A stretch of DNA of 64,000 bases from Strongylocentrotus droebachiensis (Eukaryota > Echinodermata > Echinoidea > Camarodonta > Strongylocentrotidae), in NCBI GenBank assembly GCA_035222895.1, contig JAVYIG010002359.1:186001-250000 (forward strand), given 5' to 3'. Numbering within the stretch: position 1 is the first letter of the stretch; each line of letters begins with the position of its first letter. A model generated the notes under the pieces. It was given only the letters and a program-made list of their open reading frames with translations. It had not been told where the DNA came from and made no database searches. Made by a program: the position numbers and the translations under genes. Shown piece by piece: positions 36,323 through 49,124 of this stretch.

Positions 36323-38225
36323 GTTGGTGAATGAACCACAAGACTGGCAGTCACAGAGACCAACAATCTCAGATTTGCAGGGCTCCTGAAAAGTTATCTG
36401 AGAGTTCCATGGGACCTGTATTATCAGTCTCATGGGCTGTTGGTCTAGTGGGGTATCCTGGTCTACTGTGGTATCCTGGTCTAAGGGTTGAAAGTATTGT
36501 CCATGGTAAAAGGGAAAAGGGTATAAGATGAGGGTTGCTTTAACACCTGAATTTTTCCAAATGGGCCAAGTAATAGAAACTTATTGATTACATTTGACAG
36601 CTAAGTGTCCAACAAACATTTTATGACCATAAATTACCAGTTTTGTTGTTAATACGTTCATGTACTCTACATATACAGTATAGTGTATCAGAGAAGTTCA
36701 TGACAAGTGACAAGTGGCGCATGGCATGTTCCTTTTATTTTCTACATCTTGATATTATGTACTATGAAAATATGGATACTTAAAAGATAATTTTTTTATA
36801 ATGCAGTGTCCTATAGTGGAGTCTTTGTATTCAGATTATTCACAAAATTGTTCCTGAATGCTGAAATTCATTACCGGGTATTTAGAAACTAAGCTCTGAA
36901 ATTGCATGCGCTTATGTTACGTGAAGAAATATGTCCAATCAACTGCCTGCAATAAGGCTGTAACTGCCAAGGCAATATTGTGGGCAGCCAAGCCAGAATC
37001 TGCATGATCTTATGATAGTTGCTGGTGCCTGTACGTGTAGAAAGCTCGTAAAGAGCTTTACTTTGGATATTTTAAAACGAGCTAAAAGATTGGGGGTAAA
37101 ATAATTTTTCCTTTCAATACCCAAGGAAATGACACTTTTCAAATTTCCAAATGGACCTTATGTATAAAATGTGGGATATTTGCATTTCCGTATTCTTGGT
37201 TTAATTTCCCAAGGGTTGTGGATCTAAAGATAGGGCCTATATCTAGATAGTAGATACATAGGTGAAGGTACAGTACTGTATGTGAGATTGACATCTTCGA
37301 CTGCAAGGTTTTCTCTGGGGTTGTGGGCTTAAAAGTGTTATGGTTTCTTTGTATGGGCCCCAGGCTGTTGAAATTCTGATAGTCTGGGGTTGAAATTAAG
37401 GGGCCCTTAAATGTGTATTAGCCCATTGTATATACATTCCAATCCTTAATTGGTTGCAAGTGTGGATATCGACTGCTGTAGAAGTAGAAGTATTGAATGC
37501 ACATCATAAGCAAAGAGAGAAGTATGCGCTGCACAAACCGTTTTTTTTTATTGGAACACATGTATAATTTAATTTGACAGACATACATGTAATGTATTAA
37601 AACTTTCGTTTTTAAGGGCCCACACTCTGGTTATAGTATAGACATGTAAAATAAATATTGACTGCTGTGGGGTCATGGTTAATAAAACCATTGCCTCTCC
37701 GTGGTCTTAGTAAATTAGTATAGTTCTCAGATTCTCAAATCAGGGCATATACATGTTGTGCCTCACAGGTTTTAGATTTGAGTTGTGAATCTTATCCCTC
37801 AAAGTAGTCATAATCATGTACTAAAAGACATGATAACATGATTAGATTTTAAACATGTCTAGATGTGGTATTGAGCAGACAAATTGGTTAAATCGCAACC
37901 ATTAAAAATAATATGAAATCGTTCTTACATGTAGCTGCCAAGTTGGGCAAAATTAGTAAAAAATAATAGCACTCTCCTATTATGTTCTATGTTGAAAAAG
38001 TTAAAAATGGGAACAACTATGTCCCTGTCTGCCCATCAAGTTACATGAGATCTCCCTATTCAATTTTACCCGGGATAGAGGATGAATGCATTTGGGAAAT
38101 CAGTGTGAAAATCATGTCACAATCTCTTAGGGTGTTCCTCAAGACAAACACTTATTCCTCAACTAACATTTGAAAAAGAATAATATGAATTGATTCTCTT
38201 CCATCAGTCATACCTGGGAAGAGCT

Positions 38226-38257
38226 GGGCCCTGTTTCATAAAACTTGTTATCAATTA
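38226..38257. mobile_element. End of a GGGCCCTGTTTCATAAAAC-type MITE
   Basis: GGGCCCTGTTTCATAAAAC followed by TTGTTATCAATTA looks like a MITE terminus. It is cut off by the element that starts at 38258, and no matching right end is visible beyond it, so it is a fragment. Confidence 0.4.
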
Positions 38258-38712
38258 CCGTAAATAACGTTGTATAAACCGCCCTCGTGTGTTAACCGCA
38301 CCCCTCTTTTTTCGCCCTTTTTTTTTGCCGAGATTTTTTTTTTGTGTGTAAGATCATTACGGTACTGTAAATTAAAAAACAGTAGGGACCTAGGATAGAA
38401 CCTTGTGGTACACCATGTAATAGAAGAAAAATTGGAGGAATTATTATAAACTACATATTGAGATCTATCAGTAAGATTACTTTCAAACCAAGATGACAGA
38501 CAAATTTGAGTGTTGTTCTAGTTTCCGAGTGGTGAGTCAACACACCGATTACCGAGCTGGGAGACATTGCCAGGCATAGCGCCAGGTGGAGGGGCATAAA
38601 TTGAAACTTTAATTTTTTTTTTTTTTTTTTTTGTACCGTGTATAAACCGCACCCCCGACTTTGAAATTTTTTCGGCGGCAAAAAAGTGCGGTTTATACAC
38701 CGTTATATACGG
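38258..38712. mobile_element. TA-flanked TIR element with an internal foldback
   Basis: CCGTAAATAACGTTGTATAAACCGC at the left matches the inverse of the right end, which reads GCGGTTTATACACCGTTATATACGG, with few mismatches. TA flanks both sides. A second, perfect 15-bp inverted pair (GTGTATAAACCGCAC and its complement) lies at about 38638-38701, suggesting nested or rearranged copies. The middle carries unrelated unique sequence. Confidence 0.6.
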
Positions 38713-39513
38713 TACAAGATGTGATAATTGTTATACTGGGGTAAGCTGAAACCCTTTCAATTGATTGGCTACACTAAATGAAATTCAGCATACACTGTAG
38801 TAAGCAAATTTGTCCATGAACAATGGATTATTTGATAACAGTGAGGGATAAATATGAGGAAACACAATGGGAAAATTCTAAACATTTAGCTCTGAAAAGC
38901 CCACCCCCCCCCAAAAAAAAAAAATGCACTGTAGCAAATTTACATAGCTTTTTCTATAAAACATCTAGTAAGATCTCCTTTGATGAAAGAGAAAAAATAG
39001 TGACCAAGAGTGGCAGTTTTTTAAAAACATTTTGATTTTTCATAAATTAAGATGTCTTCTAGGGATTTTTCTTTGAACGGTTGGGGCCTGGTTGGGTGGG
39101 GCTCAGTTATACAATGACGAATGTTTGTTCATTCATGACTATGTTGTTGCTGCTCTCCTTTTTAAACAAGTATGTACACATAGGGAAATGTAGATTACAT
39201 GTACATTTCATCTTACAATAGACCAGTAGCCTTCAAACAGGATACATAGATCTTTTTTTTTTTGGGTGAAAGTGACTTAATTTGAGTCTTTGTATTAAAA
39301 TGGATGCTATGCTTGATTACATCTAGTAATTCTTTCAAGCCTTTCAACTGTAGGTCGAGGGGGGTGAGTGACCAGAATTCGGTGACAGTTTCACTTCCAA
39401 TGGTAAGAGGAACCTAAAACTAACCAGAGACAAATTTTCCTTCAGAATGGGGTGTTTTGAAATTATGATAATATTCATAAAAGCTGAGCAAATTTTGGTA
39501 ATGCCTAATTATG

Positions 39514-39575
39514 CAGGGCTCCACACTATCTTTTTTCCTTGGGGGTCAGGATTGAAAGTTTTGGGTCTACATGTA
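39514..39575. mobile_element. Partial copy of the CAGGG-ended MITE
   Basis: CAGGGCTCCACACTATC matches the left end at 31160. No right end was found. Confidence 0.4.
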
Positions 39576-40090
39576 TATGCATTAAAGGAGAATGAAACCC
39601 TACATTGTAGCCTACGTCATTATGTAAAGGACATTTCAACTCACATTTTCATACAACAATCATGTTTGTAAGATATGTGCATTCAAGGTTCAACAAACTG
39701 ACTATTGTGCTCAGGGTAACTTTCCAGGTGGAGAGGCCCAATGAAAAATCCACAACCCCTACTTCAAGAAAATTCTGGCATTGGAAAAGTGCTTGAGTGC
39801 TTAGACCAAAACCAGGCTTACCAGCAATTTTTTTAGTATACGATAAAAGGTGAAACCTAATCTCAGCAGATGCACACCTGTATTGCTGCGCAGGGTCAGT
39901 TTGACTGTACATTATTACCAGCAAAAGAAAAAAGAAAGGAAATTAAAAAAAATAAAATAAATAAAGATGTCATTAATTAAGTCATTAACCTGTATACTCG
40001 GTCATAATTTCTGGAAGGCTTGATTAGAAAACAAAAATTTTGCATGTGGACCTAATTCCCCCTGTTGCTGTAGTGTATGTGTTACTTAAA

Positions 40091-40403
40091 GCCCCACTGT
40101 ACTACTTGTAGCAACTACATGTAGTACTAGCTCCCTCTATATAGAAAACGATGCCTAATCGGTGACCATTGGTCCCCCATGATCCTCTTTTTTCCTTTTT
40201 CTAGTACAGATTGCCTTTAGTGGCCATCTGTACTTGTTTGGCGGGGAGGATTAGACCACCGAGGGATGTCACTGACAGGTGGCTCATCAATTCAGCTCTC
40301 AATTAACATAATAAAAAGAGAATTATGGGGGAACCAATGGTCACTGATTAGGCATTGTTTTCTATATAGAGGGAGCAAGTAGCTACAAGTAGTACAGTGG
40401 GGC
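40091..40403. mobile_element. MITE with ~95-bp TIRs and TTAAA target duplication
   Basis: GCCCCACTGTACTACTTGTA at the left is repeated inversely at the right. The arms continue through CTCCCTCTATATAGAAAAC and ATGCCTAATCRGTGACCATTGG, with one short insertion in the left arm. TTAAA flanks both ends (40086-40090 and 40404-40408). It contains TTAA, but the ends are not typical piggyBac. No coding sequence. Confidence 0.8.
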
Positions 40404-43159
40404 TTAAAGTATCGGATTTAGCAGAAAAGGATTTTTTTCTTCTTGATTTCAAGATATACAAATTCAGATTGTCATACATTGTCATCAATGTTCATCAGTT
40501 CCGCTTTGCAAGTTAAAAATGGGCAACTTACATGTCCGGCAGCTCATCTATCCTGATCTGGCTGAACAATTTTTCCCCCTCTTTTGTATTTCCAACTTTT
40601 TCATCTGGTTGAGAGATTCTTTTACATGAATAGAGATTTTAGTAATCATGAATTAAGAAACAGTTCCATCTTTGAAATGTTCACAAGTGTGCGCATATGT
40701 CATGTCACAAGAAAGAAGACTTTCACGAAAAACAAATCTTTAGGACATTTTTAATTCCCTTGTGTAGTACCTACAGGAATAATGTTCAGAATGACATTCA
40801 TGTAATATGCCATTTTTGTTTGTCCATTTCGATTAGTCATGCAGAAGGCTATTAAAATATCTTAGGATTTTTTTGTTTAAGTGTTTGCAATCAAGTTAAG
40901 AATATCATTGATGACAAAGGAATCCTTAAATTTAAAACTACATTTAATTTTTTATGTTTGAAAAATGGAGGCTTTTTGTATTATTAGCAAATACACGGTA
41001 CCTGATTCCTTTGGGAAAATGAGGGACTTAAAAAGCTATATATTCAGTTTGTTAATCAGAGCGCAAACATATCACTGATTATTAACTTTGTTACCCGTAA
41101 TTCTAATATTTACAGTTTACAAACTTTGCATAATGCTTTCATACAATGTAATTCATGCCTTGGGAGCAGAGAAAAGTTCTTTTATAATTAGATGTTTGAC
41201 TTCCCACATACAAATATGAGACCTTTATGTAAGGGTATCTGTGCGTGACTAAGTGAACTAGAAATATATCAAGTTCATTTGTACATGGGAGGCCTATGGC
41301 TGTGGACAAAGGTGGAAAACTAAGCAAATTGTGTTGAAGTACAGGTACATGTTTGTATATTGATGGGACCATGTTCGACCCCCTTCGATCCCTTCCACAT
41401 TATATGGTACAGTGCACATTATGACGGCATAGTTATATTAATTCTTATGAAATCATACATGTACATTATTAAGAATTATAAGGAGGAGTGTTTGCAGATT
41501 TCCTGATAAAAAAACCATGAAGGGATAAATATGTTCTTGACACAAAATCAATATGATTTTTAAAGATATACCATCTGTATCGTCTCCATTTCATTTTAAT
41601 TATATGATATTTTGGCTCTTGGCAGATGATTATGTGGCATCCTTGATATTCCCTACCTTGTTTATAATATTCTAAAACATGATTCAATTCAATATGTTGT
41701 ATCATCTACACTTACTAAGAAAATGCCTGTCATTTTGTAACAGCTAGGTCTTGCCCAACAATGCATATTTCCATGAATAAATATATGCCATTTCCATTTC
41801 CATTGTATATATTGTTTGTACACATTGAACTGTGGGTGTAACATGATGTTATGAATGCAGTACAAATGGGACTGGGAGGTGATATCCTTTGATTGCAGCA
41901 CCCCAAGGTCATATGTGACGTTTGTAATAGACAGGAAAATTCACAGCTCATTAGCAAACAAAAGGGGGCATAAAACAGCGTCTGTTTTGTTTTGCATTGT
42001 TCGGGAGCCGCATGCCTCCCAGTAATTAGTTTAACTGTTTAAACGAGGAAAGGGAAACCTTTTCTGCTCGTATGGTCGTGATTGTTGTTTTAGAGAAGTG
42101 TTTTATCTAGCCCCCTGGGAAGAATGATTCTATTTGGTTTCACGTTCATGAAAAAAACGCTTTACCTGTCATGAAATGTGCAATGTATATACATGTACAT
42201 GTATTCAAGAGGGTAGACTTATCTGGTCACCATTTCATGGTTTTTTGAGTTGTCCAAAATTGTTTGATGTATTTTCGACTGATGGAGAAATCCAAACTTC
42301 ATGTACATACACATTTAGGCATCATTTCATCAAAGCCAGAAGGGCATTAATTCCTTTAACACAGAGCTTTAATTCTTTCTGGCTCTCAACGGATGATTTA
42401 TGAGTATGGAATGCCTGCAGTTAAAGAGAAGGTTGAGTTCTGGGAAGAGGTGAAAAATAATTTGTGAGCGTTATCATTCTTAATATGCAAGTGTGGAAGA
42501 ACATCAGATAAGACATGTTCCCTGAAAAGCATGGCTCTTCAAATGCCTTCATAGTTTAAATATGTCATTAACATCGTAAAACTCGGGGGTAGGATTTTTA
42601 CGCCACGTGTTCATGTAGTCCCATATACATCTTTCTGTGTTCAGTGTTTGTAACTTTACAAAGACTTGGCCAAATTTCTTATCATTTTGATGATTCCAGA
42701 ACCTTGCAATACATACAAATTCGTATATGCTAGATGGTCAACCTTTTCTGGTCGATTCCACACCGTTTCTTTCACAATGCAATCGCATGACCAGAACTCA
42801 ACTTCATCTTTAAACATATGAACCAACAAATTTAGAAATTCCCCTAAGTGGTGAAATACAAACATGTAATTCACCAAGGCTGTAAGTAGGCCAAGGCATT
42901 ATGGCACAAAGAAAATTCATTAATGTTGATGTGCTGTATAAATATTGCATGTTACCTTGAACAACGATACAATATTTATGCAATAATTGTTATATCGGTA
43001 TATAATATTTTCTCATGCTGTAGACATGTACATCTTCTTGATTCATATATCCCTCTCAATGTCTTGAATTGCTTTTCATTGAAGGCTGCCTTCTGCATCT
43101 TATGTGCACAGCTACATACATTTACAAGCTGGATATGACAAGATATCTATATATATGTG

Positions 43160-43390
43160 AACCTTATTGCTTTATATCCCTACCAACTTTTGTAAATGTT
43201 TAAGTATGTGAACAATTAATTTGTCCTAATTTATGTTTCTTGAGAATGTGACATATCAAAGCTTATATCAAAAGGTATTCAACAAAGGCCTTTCAACCAG
43301 TTCAATTTCATTCTTATATTACCCAAAATACAAAGAACATCAAATTTACAAGGGGTATGAGTAGTTTAGCTGTTAATTGTATGTTTTAAT
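43160..43390. repeat. Dispersed repeat, copy 1
   Basis: ATTTATGTTTCTTGAGAATG, GCCTTTCAACCAGTTCA and 'ACATCAAATTTACAAGGGGT' occur in the same order and orientation as near 53.87-54.06 kb. No TIR or Pol III boxes are evident. Confidence 0.6.
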
Positions 43391-43615
43391 GGGCAGTTTC
43401 TAAGTAATGTGTCTAAATTGCTAGATACAGTATGTCTTAATTGCTGATAACGTGGGCGCTACTTAATTGCTTTGAACTTCAAAAGCACTCTGTATATACA
43501 TGTATATTAAGTTCCATTTGTAAAAAGTAACAATTCAAGACTTTGATGCTCTCACTGATACATAAAATATCTGGATTTTAAAAATTCAATTTGTGTAGTG
43601 CTATAAGAAGCATAT

Positions 43616-44195
43616 CGTCGGTGGGGTGACAAAACCTTGTATCTCAATTTTTTGAGATTTTGATTTTTTTGCATAATTTTGTACCTAATGGCCTACGACA
43701 CCACCTGATAAATCCATGGAACGCCTCCTTCTCGGTTTTTCACAAATTCCACACAAACACCCTTAAACTAAACTTTAACCCCCTTTGAAACTGCACTGAC
43801 AAAACCTCGTAACATAAGATACGTAATTCCTCTTCCTCATAACTCACACACGGCCTAACAGTACCGAAGTTAGTGTATTCAATTCCTCGTAACTTTTCAA
43901 CCAAAACCTCGTAACTCATTCAGAGTTGAAAGTAAGAACTCGTATCTCAATTTGGATATAAACTAAAAACTTGTATCTCAATGTAGATAAACGCAAAAAC
44001 CTCGTAACTCACTTTCAAATATAAAAACAATTATTTGACTGTATTTCAACCATGACATTAACAATTGTATAAATATTCCAGTTTTAAAAAGAAAGGACGA
44101 TGTCACAGGACTAAATTTGTTGAGACAGGAAAGTTTTTTCGCTCTCCTGAAAATTCATGATTTTTGAGATACGAGGTTTTGTCACCCCACCGACG
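43616..44195. mobile_element. MITE with CGTCGGTGGGG TIRs and internal copies of its own end motif
   Basis: CGTCGGTGGGGTGACAAAAC at the left and the inverse of the right end agree over about 36 bp with one mismatch. ATAT lies on both sides (43612-43615 and 44196-44199). Motifs of the form AAAACCTCGTAACTCA or AAAACTTGTATCTCAA occur at least five more times inside, in direct orientation. Repeated subterminal motifs are typical of transposase-binding sites. 580 bp, no gene. Confidence 0.8.
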
Positions 44196-45209
44196 ATATT
44201 ATTTAATTCCTCCCTGTGATGGGCAGGAAATCCGGTATAAAAATATCAGGGTGGAACAATACATGTATGTTTTTACCTTTGCTCAACAACCGACATATAT
44301 ATAAACTAATTATTCCCGGACCCATTTCTCATCCACTGAAAAACATTTCACAGTGCCTGCTTAAAAAAATGTGCATCAATATCCCCTTTCCATCAAAGAA
44401 TTAATCTGTCTTGCATCTCCAATGCTACTTGTTCCCTGAGTAATGTAATGTGATTTAAGTATTTTATGAACTTCAAATTTCTCTAACATTCCGTCATTTT
44501 GTAAGCACTGTGGTACTATTTGCTTTTAGTGCTCTTAAATAATCAAATTTATTATTATTATACAACCGACAATGTCTTTTATGAAACAGAAATGGTTGTG
44601 CGATACATGCTTCTTTGACAAATGCTCCTTCGACGAATGCCTGCAACCTTTCCTTTTCCTACAATAACCTCATTCTTAAAGTGTACCAATCATCTGAATA
44701 GAAAATTGTGTACAGTAGAAGATATAAAATGAATCTAAAAAACTTTACCTGACATTTTATAGGTAAACAATCCTGTGCAGAAGAGTATGAAGAAAATAAA
44801 GAAGAACATAAAACCCGCGTATCGCAATGAACTCATGTCAGAATTGGGTTCCTTGCATGTCCAATTCTCGTGCGGGTGCAGTATGCGTTGAGTATTCTAC
44901 TTGACCAGACCTATTACAGTTCACTGTGTGTGTATTAAACTGCACCATCTCTGAGTACATGTATGTAGCAACATGGAACCTCTAACATCAAGAGCAAACT
45001 TGTTTTTGTGATTGGTATAATATCACGCTAAACCTGCCTTAAAACCCATTTGAAACCTTAAAGGATTTTTACACATGCTGAGGTTCATTTTTGTTTCTTT
45101 TCAAAAGCATACTTTATATAAAGCATACTGCATTTCACATGTTTTATTGCAATATATGATTAGCGTAGCAACATTGTTTTGTGTGGGAGTTCGGCGCAAC
45201 ATGGATTTA

Positions 45210-45450
45210 TGCCTCAGTCACACCTTTGCGTATTTGGCTTGCATATTGCTGCGTATTCATGGCAAGCCGTTCTAACATTTAATCCCATGTCTTGATATCA
45301 AGAAACGATTTTCTGTTGTAAATTAATGGTAATTCTTGATATCAGGAATTTGATTTCTTGATATCAAGAAACAGGAATAAATTAAAAAAACGGCTTGCCA
45401 TAAATACACAGCAATACGCAAGCCAAATACACAATGGTGTGACTGAGGCA
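45210..45450. mobile_element. Harbinger-like MITE with ~62-bp TIRs and TTA duplication
   Basis: TGCCTCAGTCACACC starts both inverted arms, which continue through GTATTTGGCTTGC, ATTGCTG and GGCAAGCCGTT with a handful of mismatches. TTA flanks both ends (45207-45209 and 45451-45453). The centre carries a perfect 18-bp palindrome, TTTCTTGATATCAAGAAA, and two related partial ones. Confidence 0.8.
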
Positions 45451-46164
45451 TTAAACACAAACTCATGTGTCTGTAATTATGTTACGTAATGTAATAAATG
45501 TTCATATAACCTCACATATCAAGTGTTTGGATCATCATTGATAATGAACCAAGTAGCACAACATGCATGGTGGCAGCGGTGGGATCGACACATATAAATG
45601 GGTGCACATAGGGTCATCCTTGTGTGCAGCAACTTTTTAAAATTCCCACTTGCCATTCATTTAGTACACCTTTATTGCAGTGTATATGAACAAGCCGTAG
45701 CCCTAAACCTATATCTTTGACAAAATTAAAGCCTAATGCAATAGTTGTGAGCAAAATGTTTGAAACATGTATATGCTCCATGTTCCATATTCCCAAGGTA
45801 CATTGTTTTTATGTCGTGTAATGTCCAATGCACTAATGAAACGTTAACTGCATTTACAGTTAACAAAAATTAACTCTTGAAAGAAAATTTATGATTGCTC
45901 CTAAACTCGTTGGCGTGGAAGAAGTTAATATGAGGATAGTATGGTGGCAGCAGCTATTATTTATGAAGGTCAAATTCTTAGTTCTTCAATAAAAGAATGT
46001 GGTATTTGCAATGGCAAAACGATTTCCATGTGGTTTGAAAAGTAGCGGGTTTGGGGTTTGTTCCATATGGCATATTTTGAATAATGTCCAGCTGCCTTGT
46101 GGAAAGTAAAACTTCTTTATGCTGATATTACTACATATCTACTCTAGATAAATCTATTTTGGCA

Positions 46165-46320
46165 TTTTTAACCTGAAGATCCCATGTTTGAACCAAGACT
46201 TTGGCTTAACTGCCCTTTGGTAAGGCATTACCGGTAGTCCTCATTAGAGAGGAGTTAAAGCCATTGGTGCTCTGGTTGCTTACAAACAAGCATACCATAC
46301 ACATTATGCTTTTCTTAGCA
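46165..46320 (+). repeat. SINE fragment
   Basis: CATGTTTGAACC looks like a decayed B box. It is followed by CCCTTTGGTAAGGCATTACC and CCTCATTAGAGAGGAGTTAAAGCC, the body layout of the other SINEs here, and GTTGCTTACAAACAAGC. No tail is preserved. Confidence 0.45.
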
Positions 46321-48689
46321 GTCAGATCAAAACAAACCATCAAATCAAACCAAATGTATTTGACACGTACATGTACATGTACATGTATAAACATTCATGT
46401 AAATATACATGCTATTTTACAGTGCATGCAGAATACCTCTAATATTATTGCATGACATGTTACAACATATACTCAGTGAGTTATTACCTACTATCATTGA
46501 ACCATGGACCTACTTCATAGTAGGTCCATGATTGAACAAAAATAGAGTGAAAATATGCATATAAAGAGACATTTATGTATTAAAAGACACATTAATACTC
46601 GTGTTTATGCATGTATTCTTGGAAATAATGTCTTTGAAATGTCAACAAATGTCAACAGCTTAATACAGGCCTTCTACAAAATACTGTGCAAGAAAAAATG
46701 GTCATGAAACTATTATTCAGCAGGTTCATGTGACAGTATTGTCATGGCTTTCAATACCAAAACTTTTGTTATACTCGAGATACATGTATTCCTCTATTTA
46801 GGCAAAAGTTGCTTGACAGGGGTAATCCTCAGAATAATTATATTATCACATTGTTTGTAGTGGGCATCTTCTACCACATGTGAAAACAAACATTAAAAGC
46901 AAAACAAAAAAGTTAAATGGGATCAATGTTCATTGAATAAAATTCACTTATGATTAGAATACAATGAAACTGCTTGTATTGAAAAAAGCTCAGATCACAG
47001 CCATGTATATATCAATACATCAACATTTACGTGTAGAATGTACATTTCCTTTGACAATTCAGTTGAATTATAACTACTGGTATGTGTACATGTACATGTA
47101 TGTTTGCCATACTGATTTTCTAGGTGACTATATATATCGGTAATTCCTTAATTTTCTACTTTAAAACATGTATTTTAATTATTCATTTCTGATATGCTGC
47201 TTTGTGAGTACATGTGAACATCAAGGAATGTACTAGGTACTCTTCATTTGTGTAGGCGAGATCTTGTAAGTCTCATCTATGTGGGCAAGAAGGATATACA
47301 TGGCTGCCTGAATTTTGTTTTCATATCAGGTTTGCTTTCTCCTTTTTTTTGTTTTTGTTGTACAACAACAATTATATCAATTTTTCATGCAATCATATGC
47401 TTCATAAATAGGGGAGAAGGAAATTCTTAGGAGTGTGTACAAGCTTGTTTTTTAATCTGTCAACGGTGAACACCATGCCATACAATTTTAGGAACAGCTA
47501 CAAATTCTCAAAAAGTGAGGTCCTAATTCATTTATAATATATGATGTATATCTACTTGCAATTTTGCAACAATTTTCAGCTTTGCATGTGTATTTTATAA
47601 TTACAGCTGCATGCATATAAAACGAGCCCGATATATTATTACTTTGCCGACTTCCCTTCTGTGTCTGTATCTCGCGCTCTCTTCCACTCTCTCCTAGCTA
47701 GCGGTATGCATGACATTTGAAGCATTTAGAGCATGTCGGCGTTACAGTCTGTGTAACACTGCGACTGGGTTTGTTGTGTAGCTTTTATTCTGTACAAAAG
47801 GCGAGTGCGCTAATTTCTCACTGGCGGTGTACTGCTTGTCTAAGTGGATCGTACTAATGCTAACATTTAGTCAAGTACAATGTGCTAAATACTTCTGTGT
47901 CATGATTGTGTGTAATGTACCCTCCCTGTTATACCTCTACTGTGTAATTGCAAACAATACTGTATCCAAAGATGCTATATGTTTGTATGGTTAGGGAATT
48001 AAATGATTAAATAGCAAAGGTTTTTAGTAAAGCAGTTTGGTCTGCATCTTATTTATGCTGTGTTTATTCATTTATTTATTTGATTCATGATTTATTTATT
48101 ACTTTTTATTTATTACTGGTATTGGAAGAAAAGAGTTTACTTCCGTATAATGTTCTACAGGTTTACTTAGTATTAGGAGTAGGGCTGAATAAATTGAATG
48201 CAGAAACTAATCAAAGGATAATTAAGAGGTATCTACTGTATACGTTATTTTGCAAAGCATCTTTCTATCATCTGTACCCCGTTATTATGTACCCAACATT
48301 TGTGCTTTATTTACAACCTTTATTGAGAAGATTCTAATAACAACCATTTCAAATTTCATCAACTGCTTGCATCAAACCAGCTTCTCATTCAAACAGAATG
48401 TACACCTGTACAGGTACAAGTTCATTTATCCAACTCAACATACTTATTTACATAAAGCTACATTTGTACATACATGTAAGGTTTTCCCTGTGACGGAGGG
48501 TGCTTTTTTCAATTATTGTGTCAAGGGGTTCCTTAAAGAGAGACGCAAAGCTCCATGACAAGTTGTACTCTTTAGCCATGATAGGGGAATCGGTATAAAA
48601 TCACAATATGTATGTGTTAAAGAGTTGGTGTCATCCACTCTGAAGTCATCTACATTTACATCTGTATGGTATTGTGATTTGTCCATGTC

Positions 48690-48832
48690 TTTGGTTTTTT
48701 TAAAGTTACATGAAGGCTGTGAGCGCCAAAATCGGCAGCCTAGCATAGCCGGGTAATGTTGGAGCGCCTTGAGGACCTTGCAAGGTTGATACGTGCGCTA
48801 TATAAGAAACCAATATTATTATTATTGTTATG
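48690..48832 (+). repeat. SINE 3' part with (ATT)n tail
   Basis: GAGCGCCAAAATCGGCAGCC and AGCCGGGTAATGTTGGAGC resemble the 3' body of the 53.3-kb SINE. The end, GTGCGCTATATAAGAAACC then ATTATTATTATT, is the standard tail. The 5' boundary is unclear and could extend to about 48510. Confidence 0.55.
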
Positions 48833-48875
48833 TATGTCTGTTTGATTAAAAATGCTGAGCCTTGTCAACTGTTCT

Positions 48876-49034
48876 GGGCCCTGTAACACAAAGGTTTGCA
48901 ATCAATCAAAGATTTAAATCACGATTCTGATCGGTTAATGGCCAGCCCTGTGAAAATATATGTGCATGCAACATTGATCTTGATTGGCCATTGTCATTTT
49001 GCAATTGATTGCAAACCTTTGTGTTGCATGGCCA
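48876..49034. mobile_element. MITE-like inverted repeat just upstream of gene B exon 2
   Basis: GGGCCCTGTAACACAAAGG followed by TTTGCAATCAAT recurs inverted at the right end with a few mismatches (about 32-bp arms, 159 bp in total). It ends 90 bp before the exon. Confidence 0.65.
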
Positions 49035-49124
49035 AGAGCTTTAATGAATGCACTTAAATGAACTACAGTGTAAAATAAATTTCAAAAATATTAATTTTTC
49101 TATGTCTTTTTTTTTTATTAACAG

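Larger units (their letters stand above)
20191..49124 (+). other. Gene B intron 1 (28.9 kb)
   Basis: This is bounded by the GTAAAG donor and the T-rich AACAG acceptor. It is AT-rich and crowded with TACATGTA/TACCGGTA palindromes and with the SINEs, MITEs, minisatellite and tandem-repeat element listed separately. I saw no additional plus-strand exon I could defend. Stretches such as 32.0-35.2, 36.5-38.2, 41.0-43.1 and 46.5-48.4 kb show no named element; some, such as 41.9-42.1 kb, look unique and could be conserved regulatory DNA, but only comparison with relatives could tell. Confidence 0.55.

Noticed and set aside
35239-36433. Repetitive protein (Thr/Leu/Pro/Trp repeats) on the minus strand
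   Set aside because: The unit length is a multiple of three, so frames stay open automatically. There is no start context or splice sites, and the plus strand is open too.
38360-38460. Reverse-transcriptase-like text around GGACCTAGGATAGAACC
   Set aside because: Too short and no catalytic motif; resemblance is only impressionistic.
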